Assembly (NCBI GenBank): GCA_041677345.1 | Contig: JBAYQE010000076.1 | Location: forward strand, 1 to 12,877 | Reading direction: 5' to 3' | DNA: 12,877 nucleotides | Source: JALOAT01 sp041677345 | Lineage (GTDB): Bacteria; Pseudomonadota; Gammaproteobacteria; Thiohalomonadales; Thiohalomonadaceae | In this document: piece after piece, positions 1 to 6,029 of the stretch | How positions within the stretch are numbered: the first letter of the stretch is position 1 | Layout: each line of letters begins with the position of its first letter | The notes under the pieces: model-generated | Told to the model about the DNA's origin: nothing | The model's input: the letters and a program-made list of their open reading frames with translations, nothing else | Databases searched by the model: none | Program-made: the position numbers and the translations under genes

Positions 1-1
1 C

Positions 2-610
2 TTTGCCGTGCGCGGGGCGGCGGACGCGCACGAGGCCGACCGCGCCATCGCCGACCGTCTTCCCGACCTCATCCTGCTCGACTGGATGCTGCCCGGCACC
101 AGCGGCATCGAGTTGGCGCGCCGCCTGCGCCGTGACGACTACACCCGCGATGTGCCCATCATCATGCTCACCGCCCGTGGCGAGGAGGACGATCGCGTGC
201 GCGGCCTGGAGGTGGGCTGCGACGACTACATGACCAAGCCGTTCTCGCCCCGGGAACTGGTGGCGCGCATCAAGGCGCTGCTGCGTCGCGCCGGTGCGGA
301 CGAAGGCGGTGTGCTGGAGGCGGGCGGTCTGCAACTCGACACCCGCGGCCATCGCGTCCACGCCAACGGCGTGGCCGTGGAGATGGGCCCCACCGAATTT
401 CGTCTGCTGCAATTCTTCATGTCCCATCCCGAGCGCGTGTACAGCCGCGCCCAATTGCTTGATATGGTGTGGAGCCGCGGCGCCTACGTGGAGGAACGCA
501 CCGTGGACGTGCACATCCGTCGCCTGCGCAAGGCGCTGGAAGCCCATCAGTGCGATCACCTGGTGCAAACCGTACGCGGTGCGGGTTACCGTTTTTCCAC
601 GCAGGCGTGA
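2..610 (+). CDS. phoB: Phosphate regulon response regulator PhoB (5' end missing)
   Basis: This is a two-component response regulator of the OmpR/PhoB class that, once phosphorylated by PhoR, binds Pho boxes and activates phosphate-starvation genes. The window starts inside the gene, so about 27 N-terminal residues, including the first acidic pocket residues, are missing. The visible 202 residues show the receiver domain with the phospho-acceptor Asp in LLDWMLPG (residue 27 of the fragment), the conserved Thr in IIMLTARGEED, and the Lys of DDYMTKPFSPREL. A winged-helix DNA-binding domain follows, with GPTEFRLLQFFM and the recognition-helix region VDVHIRRLRKAL, ending in VRGAGYRFS. The phoR start codon lies 3 bases after the stop, so the two are probably co-translated. 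The adjacent PhoR and Pst genes make PhoB much more likely than another OmpR paralogue. Confidence 0.95.
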   Translation, partial: FAVRGAADAHEADRAIADRLPDLILLDWMLPGTSGIELARRLRRDDYTRDVPIIMLTARGEEDDRVRGLEVGCDDYMTKPFSPRELVARIKALLRRAGADEGGVLEAGGLQLDTRGHRVHANGVAVEMGPTEFRLLQFFMSHPERVYSRAQLLDMVWSRGAYVEERTVDVHIRRLRKALEAHQCDHLVQTVRGAGYRFSTQA

Positions 611-613
611 ACA

Positions 614-1945
614 GTGTCCGGTCCCTGGTCATCGGAAATCTGGCGCATTGCGGGGATCCTGCTGGTTGCGCTGTTCACCGGCTGGCTCTTCGGCCGGCCC
701 GCGTTGTTCGTCCTGCTCGGCCTGTTCACGTATTTCGGCTGGCACATGCTGCAGCTCTATCGCCTGGAGCACTGGCTGCGTGTGGGCCGCAAGCTCAATC
801 CGCCGGAGAGCTGGGGCATCTGGGGCGAGGTGTTCCACCACATCTACCGCCTGCAACAGCGCAACCGCCGCCGCAAGCGCCGCCTTGCAGGTATCCTGAG
901 CCAGTTCCAGAAGGCCACGGCGGCCATGCCCGACGCCACGGTGGTGCTCGGCCGGGACTGGGAAATCCAGTGGTTCAACGATGCCGCCGTTCACCTGCTC
1001 GGTCTCCAGTCCGGACACGACGTAGGTCAGCGCGTGGACAACCTCATCCGCTTGCCGGCCTTCGTGGCGTTCATCGCCGAAGGAGCCGAGGGTACCCTGG
1101 AGATCGCCTCGCCGCGCGATGAACGCCTCACCCTGAGTTTGCGGGTCGTTCCCTATGGCGACGAGCAGCACCTGCTCATCGGGCGTGATATCAGCGAGAA
1201 AATACGTCTCGAACAGATGCGCCGGGATTTCATCGGCAACGTGTCCCACGAATTGCGCACGCCGCTCACGGTGATCGCCGGTTTCCTCGAAACCCTCATC
1301 GAGGACGATGAGGGAAGCGGCGGCCGTTCCGCCCGCACCCTCGGCATGATGCGCGAGCAGTCCGTGCGCATGCAGAGTTTGGTGGAAGACCTGCTGCTGC
1401 TGTCGCGCCTCGAGAATGAACGCCTTGCGCCGGCGCGTGATCCGGCGCCGGTGCCGGCGCTGCTCGCAAGGATGCGCCAGGAAGCCTTGCTGGTATCACA
1501 GGACAGGCATGTCATCGAACTGGAATGCGATGAAACCCTCGGCCTTCTCGGCGCCGAAAAAGAGCTCTACAGCGCCTTCAACAATCTGGTGATCAATGCC
1601 GTGCGCTATACACCGCCGGGCGGGCGCATCGTCATGCGTTGGTATGCGGATGGTGCCGGGGCGCATTTCTCAGTGTGCGACAACGGCATCGGCATGGCAC
1701 CCCAGCACATCCCGCGCGTGACCGAGCGCTTCTATCGCGTTGATCCCGGTCGTTCGCGTGAGAGCGGTGGTACCGGACTCGGACTTGCCATTGTGAAGCA
1801 TGTGCTGCAGCGTCACGACGGCCACCTGGCCATCGAAAGTGCTCCTGGCCTTGGCAGCACCTTCAGCTGCGAGTTTCCGGCCGACAGGATTCGGTCGATG
1901 CCGGTGCGTGAGAATGTCGCCGGAACGTCATCGGACGTTCACTGA
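614..1945 (+). CDS. phoR: Phosphate regulon sensor histidine kinase PhoR
   Basis: This is a membrane-bound histidine kinase that phosphorylates PhoB under phosphate limitation. The 443-residue protein has two hydrophobic segments near residues 11-49 with almost no periplasmic loop, typical of PhoR, which is thought to read phosphate through PstB and PhoU rather than bind it. A basic linker (NRRRKRR) follows, then a PAS-like region at about 95-195. The H-box NVSHELRTPLTV places the phospho-acceptor His at residue 212. The N-box lies around NNLVINAVRYTPPGG (323-337), the G1 box DNGIG at 356-360 and the G2 box GGTGLGLA at 385-392. Start is GTG at 614, three bases after the phoB stop, which fits translational coupling because the Shine-Dalgarno is poor. 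Length is close to the family norm. The candidate promoter of pstS overlaps its last codons. Confidence 0.95.
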   Translation: MSGPWSSEIWRIAGILLVALFTGWLFGRPALFVLLGLFTYFGWHMLQLYRLEHWLRVGRKLNPPESWGIWGEVFHHIYRLQQRNRRRKRRLAGILSQFQKATAAMPDATVVLGRDWEIQWFNDAAVHLLGLQSGHDVGQRVDNLIRLPAFVAFIAEGAEGTLEIASPRDERLTLSLRVVPYGDEQHLLIGRDISEKIRLEQMRRDFIGNVSHELRTPLTVIAGFLETLIEDDEGSGGRSARTLGMMREQSVRMQSLVEDLLLLSRLENERLAPARDPAPVPALLARMRQEALLVSQDRHVIELECDETLGLLGAEKELYSAFNNLVINAVRYTPPGGRIVMRWYADGAGAHFSVCDNGIGMAPQHIPRVTERFYRVDPGRSRESGGTGLGLAIVKHVLQRHDGHLAIESAPGLGSTFSCEFPADRIRSMPVRENVAGTSSDVH

Positions 1946-1969
1946 ATCGTCATGTTCCGCCTTCATAGT
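1936..1969 (+). promoter_or_regulatory. Candidate Pho box and -10 element for pstS
   Basis: The 18-bp sequence CGTTCACTGAATCGTCAT (1936-1953) reads as two 7-bp half-sites, CGTTCAC and TCGTCAT, separated by 4 bp. Each matches 5 of 7 positions of the Pho half-site CTGTCAT/C. The best conserved part, TCAC/TCAT, repeats at exactly 11 bp. A weak -10, CATAGT (1964-1969), lies 10 bp after the box, as expected where PhoB replaces the -35 element. The box overlaps the phoR stop codon. The match is imperfect, so this is a candidate, supported mainly by spacing and by its position before pstS. Confidence 0.45.
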
Positions 1970-2006
1970 TGGCACCAGTTTCAACCGCACTGGAGATAGA
2001 ACAAAC

Positions 2007-2981
2007 ATGAAGTTGTCCACTTTCATCGCTGCAAGCGGCATTGTCGCCACGACCCTGATCGCAGGGCAGGTCATGGCGGACGCAAAAGTCGACCCGGCAC
2101 TGCCTGCCTACAGCAAGGCGGCAGGTGTCGCCGGCAATCTTTCCTCGGTCGGCTCCGACACCCTTGCCAACCTGATGACGCTGTGGGCGGAGGAATACAA
2201 ACGCCTTTATCCCAACGTGAATACCCAGATTCAAGCGGCCGGTTCATCCACCGCGCCGCCGGCGCTCACCGAAGGTACCGCTACCATCGGTCCCATGAGC
2301 CGCAAAATGAAGAACAAGGAGATCGAGGCGTTTCAACGGAAGTACGGTTACCAGCCCACCGAGATCCGTGTGGCCATCGATGCGCTTGCGGTGTACGTGC
2401 ACAAGGACAATCCCATCGAAGGCATGACCCTGGAGCAGGTGGACGCGGTGTTTTCCTCCACGCGCAAGTGCGGGGGTAATGAGGATCTCGGCCGTTGGGG
2501 CCAGATGGGTGTCGGTGGCGCACTGGGTAGGCAGCCCATCCAGCTCTATGGCCGTAATTCCGTATCTGGCACGTATGGCTATTTCAAGGAGAAGGCCCTT
2601 TGCAAGGGCGATTTCCGCAACAGCGTGAATGAGCAGCCTGGCTCCGCCTCGGTGGTGCAGTCGGTTTCCAGTTCACTGAATGGCATTGGTTATTCGGGTG
2701 TGGGTTACATCACGTCGGGCGTGCGCGCGGTGCCCCTTGCCAAGAAGGCCGGCGCACCCTTCGTCGCCGCCTCGGCGGACAACGCCATCCAGGGCAAATA
2801 CCCGCTGTCGCGCTTTGTCTACGTCTATGTGAACAAGCACCCTAACAAGCCAATCAACCCGCTCGAGCGCGAGTTCATCAAGATGGTGCTCAGCAAGTCG
2901 GGCCAGGAGATCGTGGTGAAGGACGGTTACATTCCGCTGCCGCCGAAGGTGGTGGAACAGGAATTGGCGAAACTGCGTTGA
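2007..2981 (+). CDS. pstS: Periplasmic phosphate-binding protein PstS of the Pst ABC transporter
   Basis: This protein captures inorganic phosphate in the periplasm and delivers it to the PstC/PstA channel. It has 324 residues. An N-terminal Sec signal peptide shows Lys2, a hydrophobic core and a likely cleavage after VMA (residue 24). Ligand-loop signatures typical of PstS are visible: SVGSDTLANL (about 47-56), AAGSSTAPPAL (77-87) and RNSVSGTYGYF (183-193). The ending GYIPLPPKVVEQELAKL is also typical. Two cysteines (155 and 199) could form a disulfide after export. ATG at 2007 was chosen over upstream in-frame starts because it begins the signal peptide and has GGAG at 1992-1995 about 11 bases upstream. 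It follows phoR by 61 bases, with a candidate Pho box between, and is closed by a strong terminator. The permease and ATPase genes are about 4.2 kb downstream rather than adjacent. Confidence 0.93.
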   Translation: MKLSTFIAASGIVATTLIAGQVMADAKVDPALPAYSKAAGVAGNLSSVGSDTLANLMTLWAEEYKRLYPNVNTQIQAAGSSTAPPALTEGTATIGPMSRKMKNKEIEAFQRKYGYQPTEIRVAIDALAVYVHKDNPIEGMTLEQVDAVFSSTRKCGGNEDLGRWGQMGVGGALGRQPIQLYGRNSVSGTYGYFKEKALCKGDFRNSVNEQPGSASVVQSVSSSLNGIGYSGVGYITSGVRAVPLAKKAGAPFVAASADNAIQGKYPLSRFVYVYVNKHPNKPINPLEREFIKMVLSKSGQEIVVKDGYIPLPPKVVEQELAKLR

Positions 2982-2997
2982 ACCAATCCGTGCTGCG

Positions 2998-3021
2998 AAG
3001 CCCCCGTTTTCGGGGGCTTTT
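2998..3021 (+). terminator. Intrinsic terminator of pstS
   Basis: A perfect 9-bp stem (AAGCCCCCG / CGGGGGCTT) with a TTTT loop runs from 2998 to 3019, and its 3' side merges into a run of four Ts (3018-3021). It starts 16 bases after the pstS stop and probably ends the phoBR-pstS unit. Confidence 0.88.
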
Positions 3022-3075
3022 GCATGTGACAGAACAGTCCATTCTGCACGTGAGCACCACTAATCCGTGGTTAGT

Positions 3076-3106
3076 AAAAAAATGGCCCGTTGCGGTGAAC
3101 GGGCCA
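3076..3106 (-). terminator. Intrinsic terminator of the PilZ-domain gene
   Basis: A stem of 8-9 bp (GGCCCGTT at 3084-3091 with AACGGGCC at 3098-3105, plus a flanking T/A pair) encloses a 6-base loop. On the minus strand it is followed by seven Us (A-run 3076-3082 on the plus strand). It lies 30 bases past the stop of the minus-strand PilZ gene. With the pstS terminator it forms a back-to-back pair insulating the convergent units. Confidence 0.88.
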
Positions 3107-3135
3107 CAGTACTGCGTCACGAGGAGAGAAAAAAA

Positions 3136-3435
3136 TCAGTCCTTTTCGGTGAGGAGGTCGCGCAAAGCCTGGTAGGTCTCGCGCTGGCAATTCTGGAACG
3201 TGAGATTCGTGCCGTATTTTGAGCGTCCCATCACGCGTGCACGCAGGTGATGTACCTGCAGGAGCTCATTTTTGCGAAAGGACAGTGTCACTTCCACTTC
3301 GGACTGATGCGGCAGCATGATCGCGCCCGTGTCCACGAACATGCCGTCCAGACGCAAGTTGCGTGTGCGTGCACTCACCAGACCGAGCGGGTGGTAATTG
3401 AGCTGCACTGAAAGTTCGGAAGAGGCTGGCGACAT
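3136..3435 (-). CDS. Small PilZ-domain protein with degenerate c-di-GMP motif
   Basis: The 99-residue protein is essentially a single PilZ beta-barrel domain. Its pattern RNLRLDGMFVDT (about 25-36), followed by alternating strands and a final GTNLTFQNCQRETYQALRDLL, is typical of stand-alone PilZ proteins. The canonical second binding motif (D/N)xSxxG appears as N26-x-R28-x-x-G31, so the Ser is replaced by Arg. No upstream RxxxR motif is seen, where the region reads LNYHPLGLVSARTR. By family knowledge such proteins often do not bind cyclic-di-GMP and act through protein contacts; whether that holds here is inference. ATG at 3433-3435 has GGAG six bases upstream on its strand. It sits 140 bases downstream of the spermidine-synthase-like gene, same strand, with its own terminator. 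A hairpin and an FNR/CRP-like site lie in front of it. No pilus or flagellar genes are nearby, so its target is unknown. Confidence 0.75.
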   Translation of the reverse strand: MSPASSELSVQLNYHPLGLVSARTRNLRLDGMFVDTGAIMLPHQSEVEVTLSFRKNELLQVHHLRARVMGRSKYGTNLTFQNCQRETYQALRDLLTEKD

Positions 3436-3446
3436 GGAACACTCCG

Positions 3447-3465
3447 CGGGGTGCCGGACACCCCG
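3447..3465. other. Hairpin just upstream of the PilZ gene start
   Basis: CGGGGTG (3447-3453) and CACCCCG (3459-3465) form a perfect 7-bp stem with a 5-base loop. It directly precedes, on the minus strand, the GGAG ribosome-binding site of the PilZ gene. A structured 5' leader could affect its translation. There is no U-run, so it is not a terminator. Confidence 0.4.
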
Positions 3466-3521
3466 AGTGGCGCGGGTTTCTAAAACATAGACGACCGAAG
3501 GAGTGTTTCCAGGACAAGGAA

Positions 3522-3535
3522 GTGATCTGCATCAA
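3522..3535 (-). promoter_or_regulatory. Candidate FNR/CRP-family binding site upstream of the PilZ gene
   Basis: On the minus strand the sequence is TTGATGCAGATCAC, matching the FNR/Anr consensus TTGAT-N4-ATCAA at 9 of 10 positions. It lies about 87 bases upstream of the PilZ start. A weak -10 (TATGTT, complement of 3484-3489) would put the site centre near -51, not at the usual -41.5, which weakens the call. It could serve a CRP-like, Anr/FNR-like or Dnr-like regulator. Confidence 0.3.
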
Positions 3536-3575
3536 AATCACGATGCATCCTCCTGAGCCGTACCGTGCTGTGCAA

Positions 3576-4346
3576 TTAATAACCAGGATTATGCTTGCGC
3601 AGGCTGCGAAGCAGCGAGGTGAACTCCAGCCCCAGGCGTGATTCGAGCTCGCCGGCCCGCGTCGATAGCGGGCGTGTGCTGCGCCGTGGCAGGGGAGAGC
3701 CGCCGGCGATGGCGATGACGTTGTCCTTGCCCTGGACCGGCAGGCGCGACACGGGCGCATCGAAGGCGGTACCGATGTCTTCGACCATGTCTTCGAGCCC
3801 CACGATGTCCCGTGACCAGAGGTTGATGGCCAGCAGCCCACCCAGGCGCAGGCGCTCGCGCAGGGCACCGAAGAATCCCGGCCCGCACACGGAATAGGCG
3901 ATGCCGTGCCGGTCGAAGGCGTCCACCAGCACCAGATCCCAGGTATGCGTGGCGCTGCGTACGAAGCTGCCGCCATCCTCCACGAACACGCGCAGACGTG
4001 GCTCGTCGGGCAGGCTGAACCAATCCCGCGCCACGGTCACCACCTTCTCGCGCAATTCCACGACATCCACATGGGCATCGGGGTAGTGATACAGCAGGAA
4101 CTTGGCAATGGAGCCGCCTCCCAGTCCGATGAGCAGGATGCGGCGCGGGGACGGCGCGAATAGCAGCGGGGCCAGCATGGCGCGGGTGTAGGACAGCACC
4201 AGGCGCACCGGGTCGCCCAGGTCCATGGCACTCTGCTTGGGCTCCGAATCAAAGTGCAGGGCACGCTCGTGGGTGTCCTCGATCACCTGAATGGTGCCCA
4301 TTTCGTCACGTGTCTGAAAAACAACCTTGCCGCCGTAGCGTTTCAT
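3576..4346 (-). CDS. Spermidine synthase-like (aminopropyltransferase-fold) protein
   Basis: The protein of 256 residues has a SAM-type Rossmann fold related to SpeE. Visible elements are the glycine-rich loop RRILLIGLGGGSIAKFL, the acidic residue ending strand 2 in VDVVELREKV, an EDGGSF segment equivalent to the family DDG, and LVLVDAFDRHG matching the catalytic loop of aminopropyltransferases (xDxxDP). The family GGGDG motif reads GLGGGS here, losing the Asp that helps hold the aminopropyl donor, and the DP of the catalytic loop is DR. It may therefore be a relative rather than a true spermidine synthase; a methyltransferase-type role is possible. ATG at 4344-4346 was preferred over TTG at 4347-4349 because AAGAGGT lies four bases before TTG-less spacing to the ATG, whereas it would be too close to the TTG. 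It is divergent from the hypothetical gene at 4404 and upstream of the PilZ gene on the same strand. Confidence 0.75.
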   Translation of the reverse strand: MKRYGGKVVFQTRDEMGTIQVIEDTHERALHFDSEPKQSAMDLGDPVRLVLSYTRAMLAPLLFAPSPRRILLIGLGGGSIAKFLLYHYPDAHVDVVELREKVVTVARDWFSLPDEPRLRVFVEDGGSFVRSATHTWDLVLVDAFDRHGIAYSVCGPGFFGALRERLRLGGLLAINLWSRDIVGLEDMVEDIGTAFDAPVSRLPVQGKDNVIAIAGGSPLPRRSTRPLSTRAGELESRLGLEFTSLLRSLRKHNPGY

Positions 4347-4403
4347 CAATACCTCTTAAAAAACAATCGGCGTAGCATAGGGTTACACCCCGAGGAACGA
4401 TGC

Positions 4404-4766
4404 ATGCGCTACGCCATCAGTCTCCACCTGGATTACGCCAGCCACCCACAGGCCGAGGTGAACAGCCTGTTCCGGCAAATTCGGGAGGACCTCATCCAGG
4501 CCGGTTTTCACCCGGACGGGCGCCTGTTTACCATCGCGCTGCCCGAATCCGAAGCGTGCCGGCTGGCCCGCACTATCGTCGAGGACGCAGCCAGAAGCAC
4601 GGGTCTCGGGGATGCCTACGGCTACGTGAAGGAATTCTACGGTTTCAACTTCGAACGGGCGACCAATCTCCTACTGCCTCCGGTCGGTGATATCGGGGTG
4701 GTGGACATGGAAGAACTGCCCGATATGGAGTGCATCGATCTGAAGCCGCCCACCGAAACCACGTGA
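4404..4766 (+). CDS. Conserved-looking small protein of unknown function
   Basis: I do not recognise this 120-residue protein. It is acidic at the C-terminus, has no signal peptide or membrane segment, and appears soluble. The beginning MRYAISLHLDY, a helix rich in Gln/Arg/Asp, then GRLFTIAL suggests a beta-alpha-beta (ferredoxin-like) start, loosely like Cas2/VapD-type folds; this is speculation. A later segment reads GYVKEFYGFNFERATNLLLPP. The ATG at 4404 is preceded by GAGGA (4392-4396) seven bases upstream, a good ribosome-binding site, which is why the longer in-frame extension back to 4254 was not used; that would also overlap the divergent gene. Codon choice is GC-rich at third positions like its neighbours, supporting a real gene. 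It shares a 57-bp divergent intergenic region with the spermidine-synthase-like gene. Confidence 0.65.
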   Translation: MRYAISLHLDYASHPQAEVNSLFRQIREDLIQAGFHPDGRLFTIALPESEACRLARTIVEDAARSTGLGDAYGYVKEFYGFNFERATNLLLPPVGDIGVVDMEELPDMECIDLKPPTETT

Positions 4767-5173
4767 CTGCAGCGCGACACTTCCGTTAGGCTTCAGCCAC
4801 TTGCGCGTATCCATTCCGAATGGAGAGCGTGCCCCCGGCAGTCTGGCGGCATGCCGTGGGTCCGTAGCGTGACCAAATCCTGGGGCTTATCCCGGCCCGT
4901 GTATGCCCATGCAAATCCATAAGGGATTGAGCGCGAGTGAGTACTCACTGCGGTCATGTGTACTGACAGCCGTAAGCATCGTTTGAACGGGGCCACAGGG
5001 GATCGAATCGTGTCCTTTTCGTGGTGGTGAAATGCGCCCCCCTGGCTGATACTCATACTCGCCAGCCGTCGGAAGTAGGTGTCCCCAGGCTCTCCGGCGA
5101 GGCACAACCATAACGTGGTGACGTGGACGTGGCCGCCGCGGGTGGCCGTCATCGAGAGCGACAGCCGTAAGCC
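4767..5173. other. Gene-poor 407-bp gap with palindromes and a short direct repeat
   Basis: No convincing gene is seen on either strand. Minus-strand open frames here have no recognisable domain and continue as a shadow of the peptidase gene. The gap holds a perfect 14-bp palindrome (4936-4949), smaller inverted repeats TCCATT-CCG-AATGGA (4810-4824) and CGGCATGCCG (4847-4856), and a 13-base direct repeat GACAGCCGTAAGC at 4965-4977 and 5160-5172. No clear intrinsic terminator follows the upstream gene. The gap probably carries control sites for the downstream gene, or is a remnant of lost sequence. Confidence 0.5.
4936..4949. promoter_or_regulatory. Perfect 14-bp palindrome, candidate repressor operator
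   Basis: AGTGAGTACTCACT is its own reverse complement. Its length and TGAGTA/TACTCA half-sites resemble operators of TetR/AcrR-family repressors. It lies 225 bases before the peptidase gene and 170 bases after the small unknown gene. No TetR-type regulator is encoded in this window, so the regulator, if any, is elsewhere. Confidence 0.4.
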
Positions 5174-5902
5174 ATGGCCGATACCCTGCAGTTCCATTGG
5201 TCTTCTCCGAAACCGCTCGAGGTGCGCGTGTGCACGAGCCATCTGGCCAAGTACATGCGCCTGAAGGTGATGCCGTCCGGCGACGTGCAGGTGGTCGTAC
5301 CCCAGGGCTTCGATCGGCGCCGCATCCCGGCCTTCGTGGAACACCACCGTGACTGGCTCGAGCAGCAGCTGCGCCGACTGCGGCGGGAGCACGCCCTCGA
5401 TCCCCTGCAACGGCCGGAGGTGGTGGAATTGCCTGCCCTCGACGGCATCTGGCCGGTGACTTACGTGCCGGCCCGACCCGGGCGCAGCCAGTGCCGGGAG
5501 CGGGCCGACGGCAGCCTGCTGGTGACTGCCGCCGCCGATGAATGGCGGGAGGCGCTGAACCGGTGGCTGATGCGCGTGGCGCGGGTGCACCTGGTACCGT
5601 GGCTGGAGCGCGTGAGCATCGAGACGGAGCTACCCTACGAGAACGTCACCATTCGCGGCCAGAAGACCCGTTGGGGCAGTTGCTCCGCGCGCAAGACCAT
5701 CAACCTCAACTACCGTCTGCTGTTCATGTCCCCGCCCGTGGTGCGCTACCTGTTCATCCATGAACTGTCCCACACCATGCACATGAATCACTCCCCGCGT
5801 TTCTGGGCCCTGGTCGCCCGCAAGGAACCCGATTACAAGCGCCTCGACGCCGAACTCCGCCGCGCCGGTAACCTGGTGCCGCGCTGGGCCCGGGCGGAGT
5901 GA
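5174..5902 (+). CDS. YgjP-like (DUF45) zinc metallopeptidase-domain protein
   Basis: This is a predicted metal-dependent hydrolase of the YgjP/DUF45 family (PF01863-type), related to M48/SprT-like zincin peptidases. The 242-residue protein has an N-terminal part with the family pattern YMRLKVMPSGDVQVVVP (about 27-43) and a catalytic C-terminal part. In the latter, RGQKTRWGSCSARKTINLNY (161-180) leads to the zinc motif HELSH at 196-200, followed by the third ligand in MNHSPRFW (His206). All three expected ligands and the catalytic Glu197 are present, so it should be active. No signal peptide or membrane segment is visible, suggesting a cytoplasmic protein. ATG at 5174 is the first in-frame start after an in-frame TAA at 5168; its ribosome-binding site is poor. 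Physiological substrate is unknown for the family. It is convergent with the ribonuclease Z-like gene. Confidence 0.88.
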   Translation: MADTLQFHWSSPKPLEVRVCTSHLAKYMRLKVMPSGDVQVVVPQGFDRRRIPAFVEHHRDWLEQQLRRLRREHALDPLQRPEVVELPALDGIWPVTYVPARPGRSQCRERADGSLLVTAAADEWREALNRWLMRVARVHLVPWLERVSIETELPYENVTIRGQKTRWGSCSARKTINLNYRLLFMSPPVVRYLFIHELSHTMHMNHSPRFWALVARKEPDYKRLDAELRRAGNLVPRWARAE

Positions 5903-5908
5903 GGCGAA

Positions 5909-6023
5909 AGCCCAACGCAAAGACGCAAAGGCGCAAAGAACGCAAAGGACCTTTTTCCGGGAGGACGGCGTCGATGTGCGCGGCACCATTTTGCGTCCTT
6001 TGCGGCTTTGCGTCTTTGCGTTG
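5909..6023. repeat. Inverted array of CGCAAAG units between convergent genes
   Basis: The left arm carries four CGCAAAG units at 5916, 5924, 5932 and 5941 (steps of 8, 8 and 9 bases). The right arm carries CTTTGCG at 5998, 6006 and 6014, plus a degenerate TTTTGCG at 5989. The reverse complement of the right arm aligns with the left arm with only a few mismatches, so the whole can fold into a hairpin with about 35-bp arms and a roughly 40-base centre. It fills the gap between two convergent genes. A similar unit array begins at 12851. One minus-strand frame reads FNAKTQSRKGRK, resembling spurious peptides often predicted from such dispersed repeats. It could be a non-autonomous palindromic element and may also act as a bidirectional terminator. 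Confidence 0.75.
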
Positions 6024-6029
6024 AATTTC

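Noticed and set aside
1950..1966. TCAT repeats at 1950 and 1963 as an alternative Pho box
   Set aside because: The spacing is 13 bp instead of 11, so the pair at 1939 and 1950 is the better reading.
3026..3032. GTGACAG (reverse complement of a Pho half-site) after the pstS terminator
   Set aside because: No second half-site lies 11 bp away on either side, so it is a single chance match.
4793..5590. Minus-strand open frame covering the 400-bp gap and half of the YgjP-like gene
   Set aside because: It overlaps the well-supported peptidase gene, shows no recognisable domain and has no convincing start site.
5916..5947. Short regular repeats resembling a CRISPR array
   Set aside because: The units are 7 bases with 1-2 base gaps and are inverted on the other side; there are no spacers and no cas genes.
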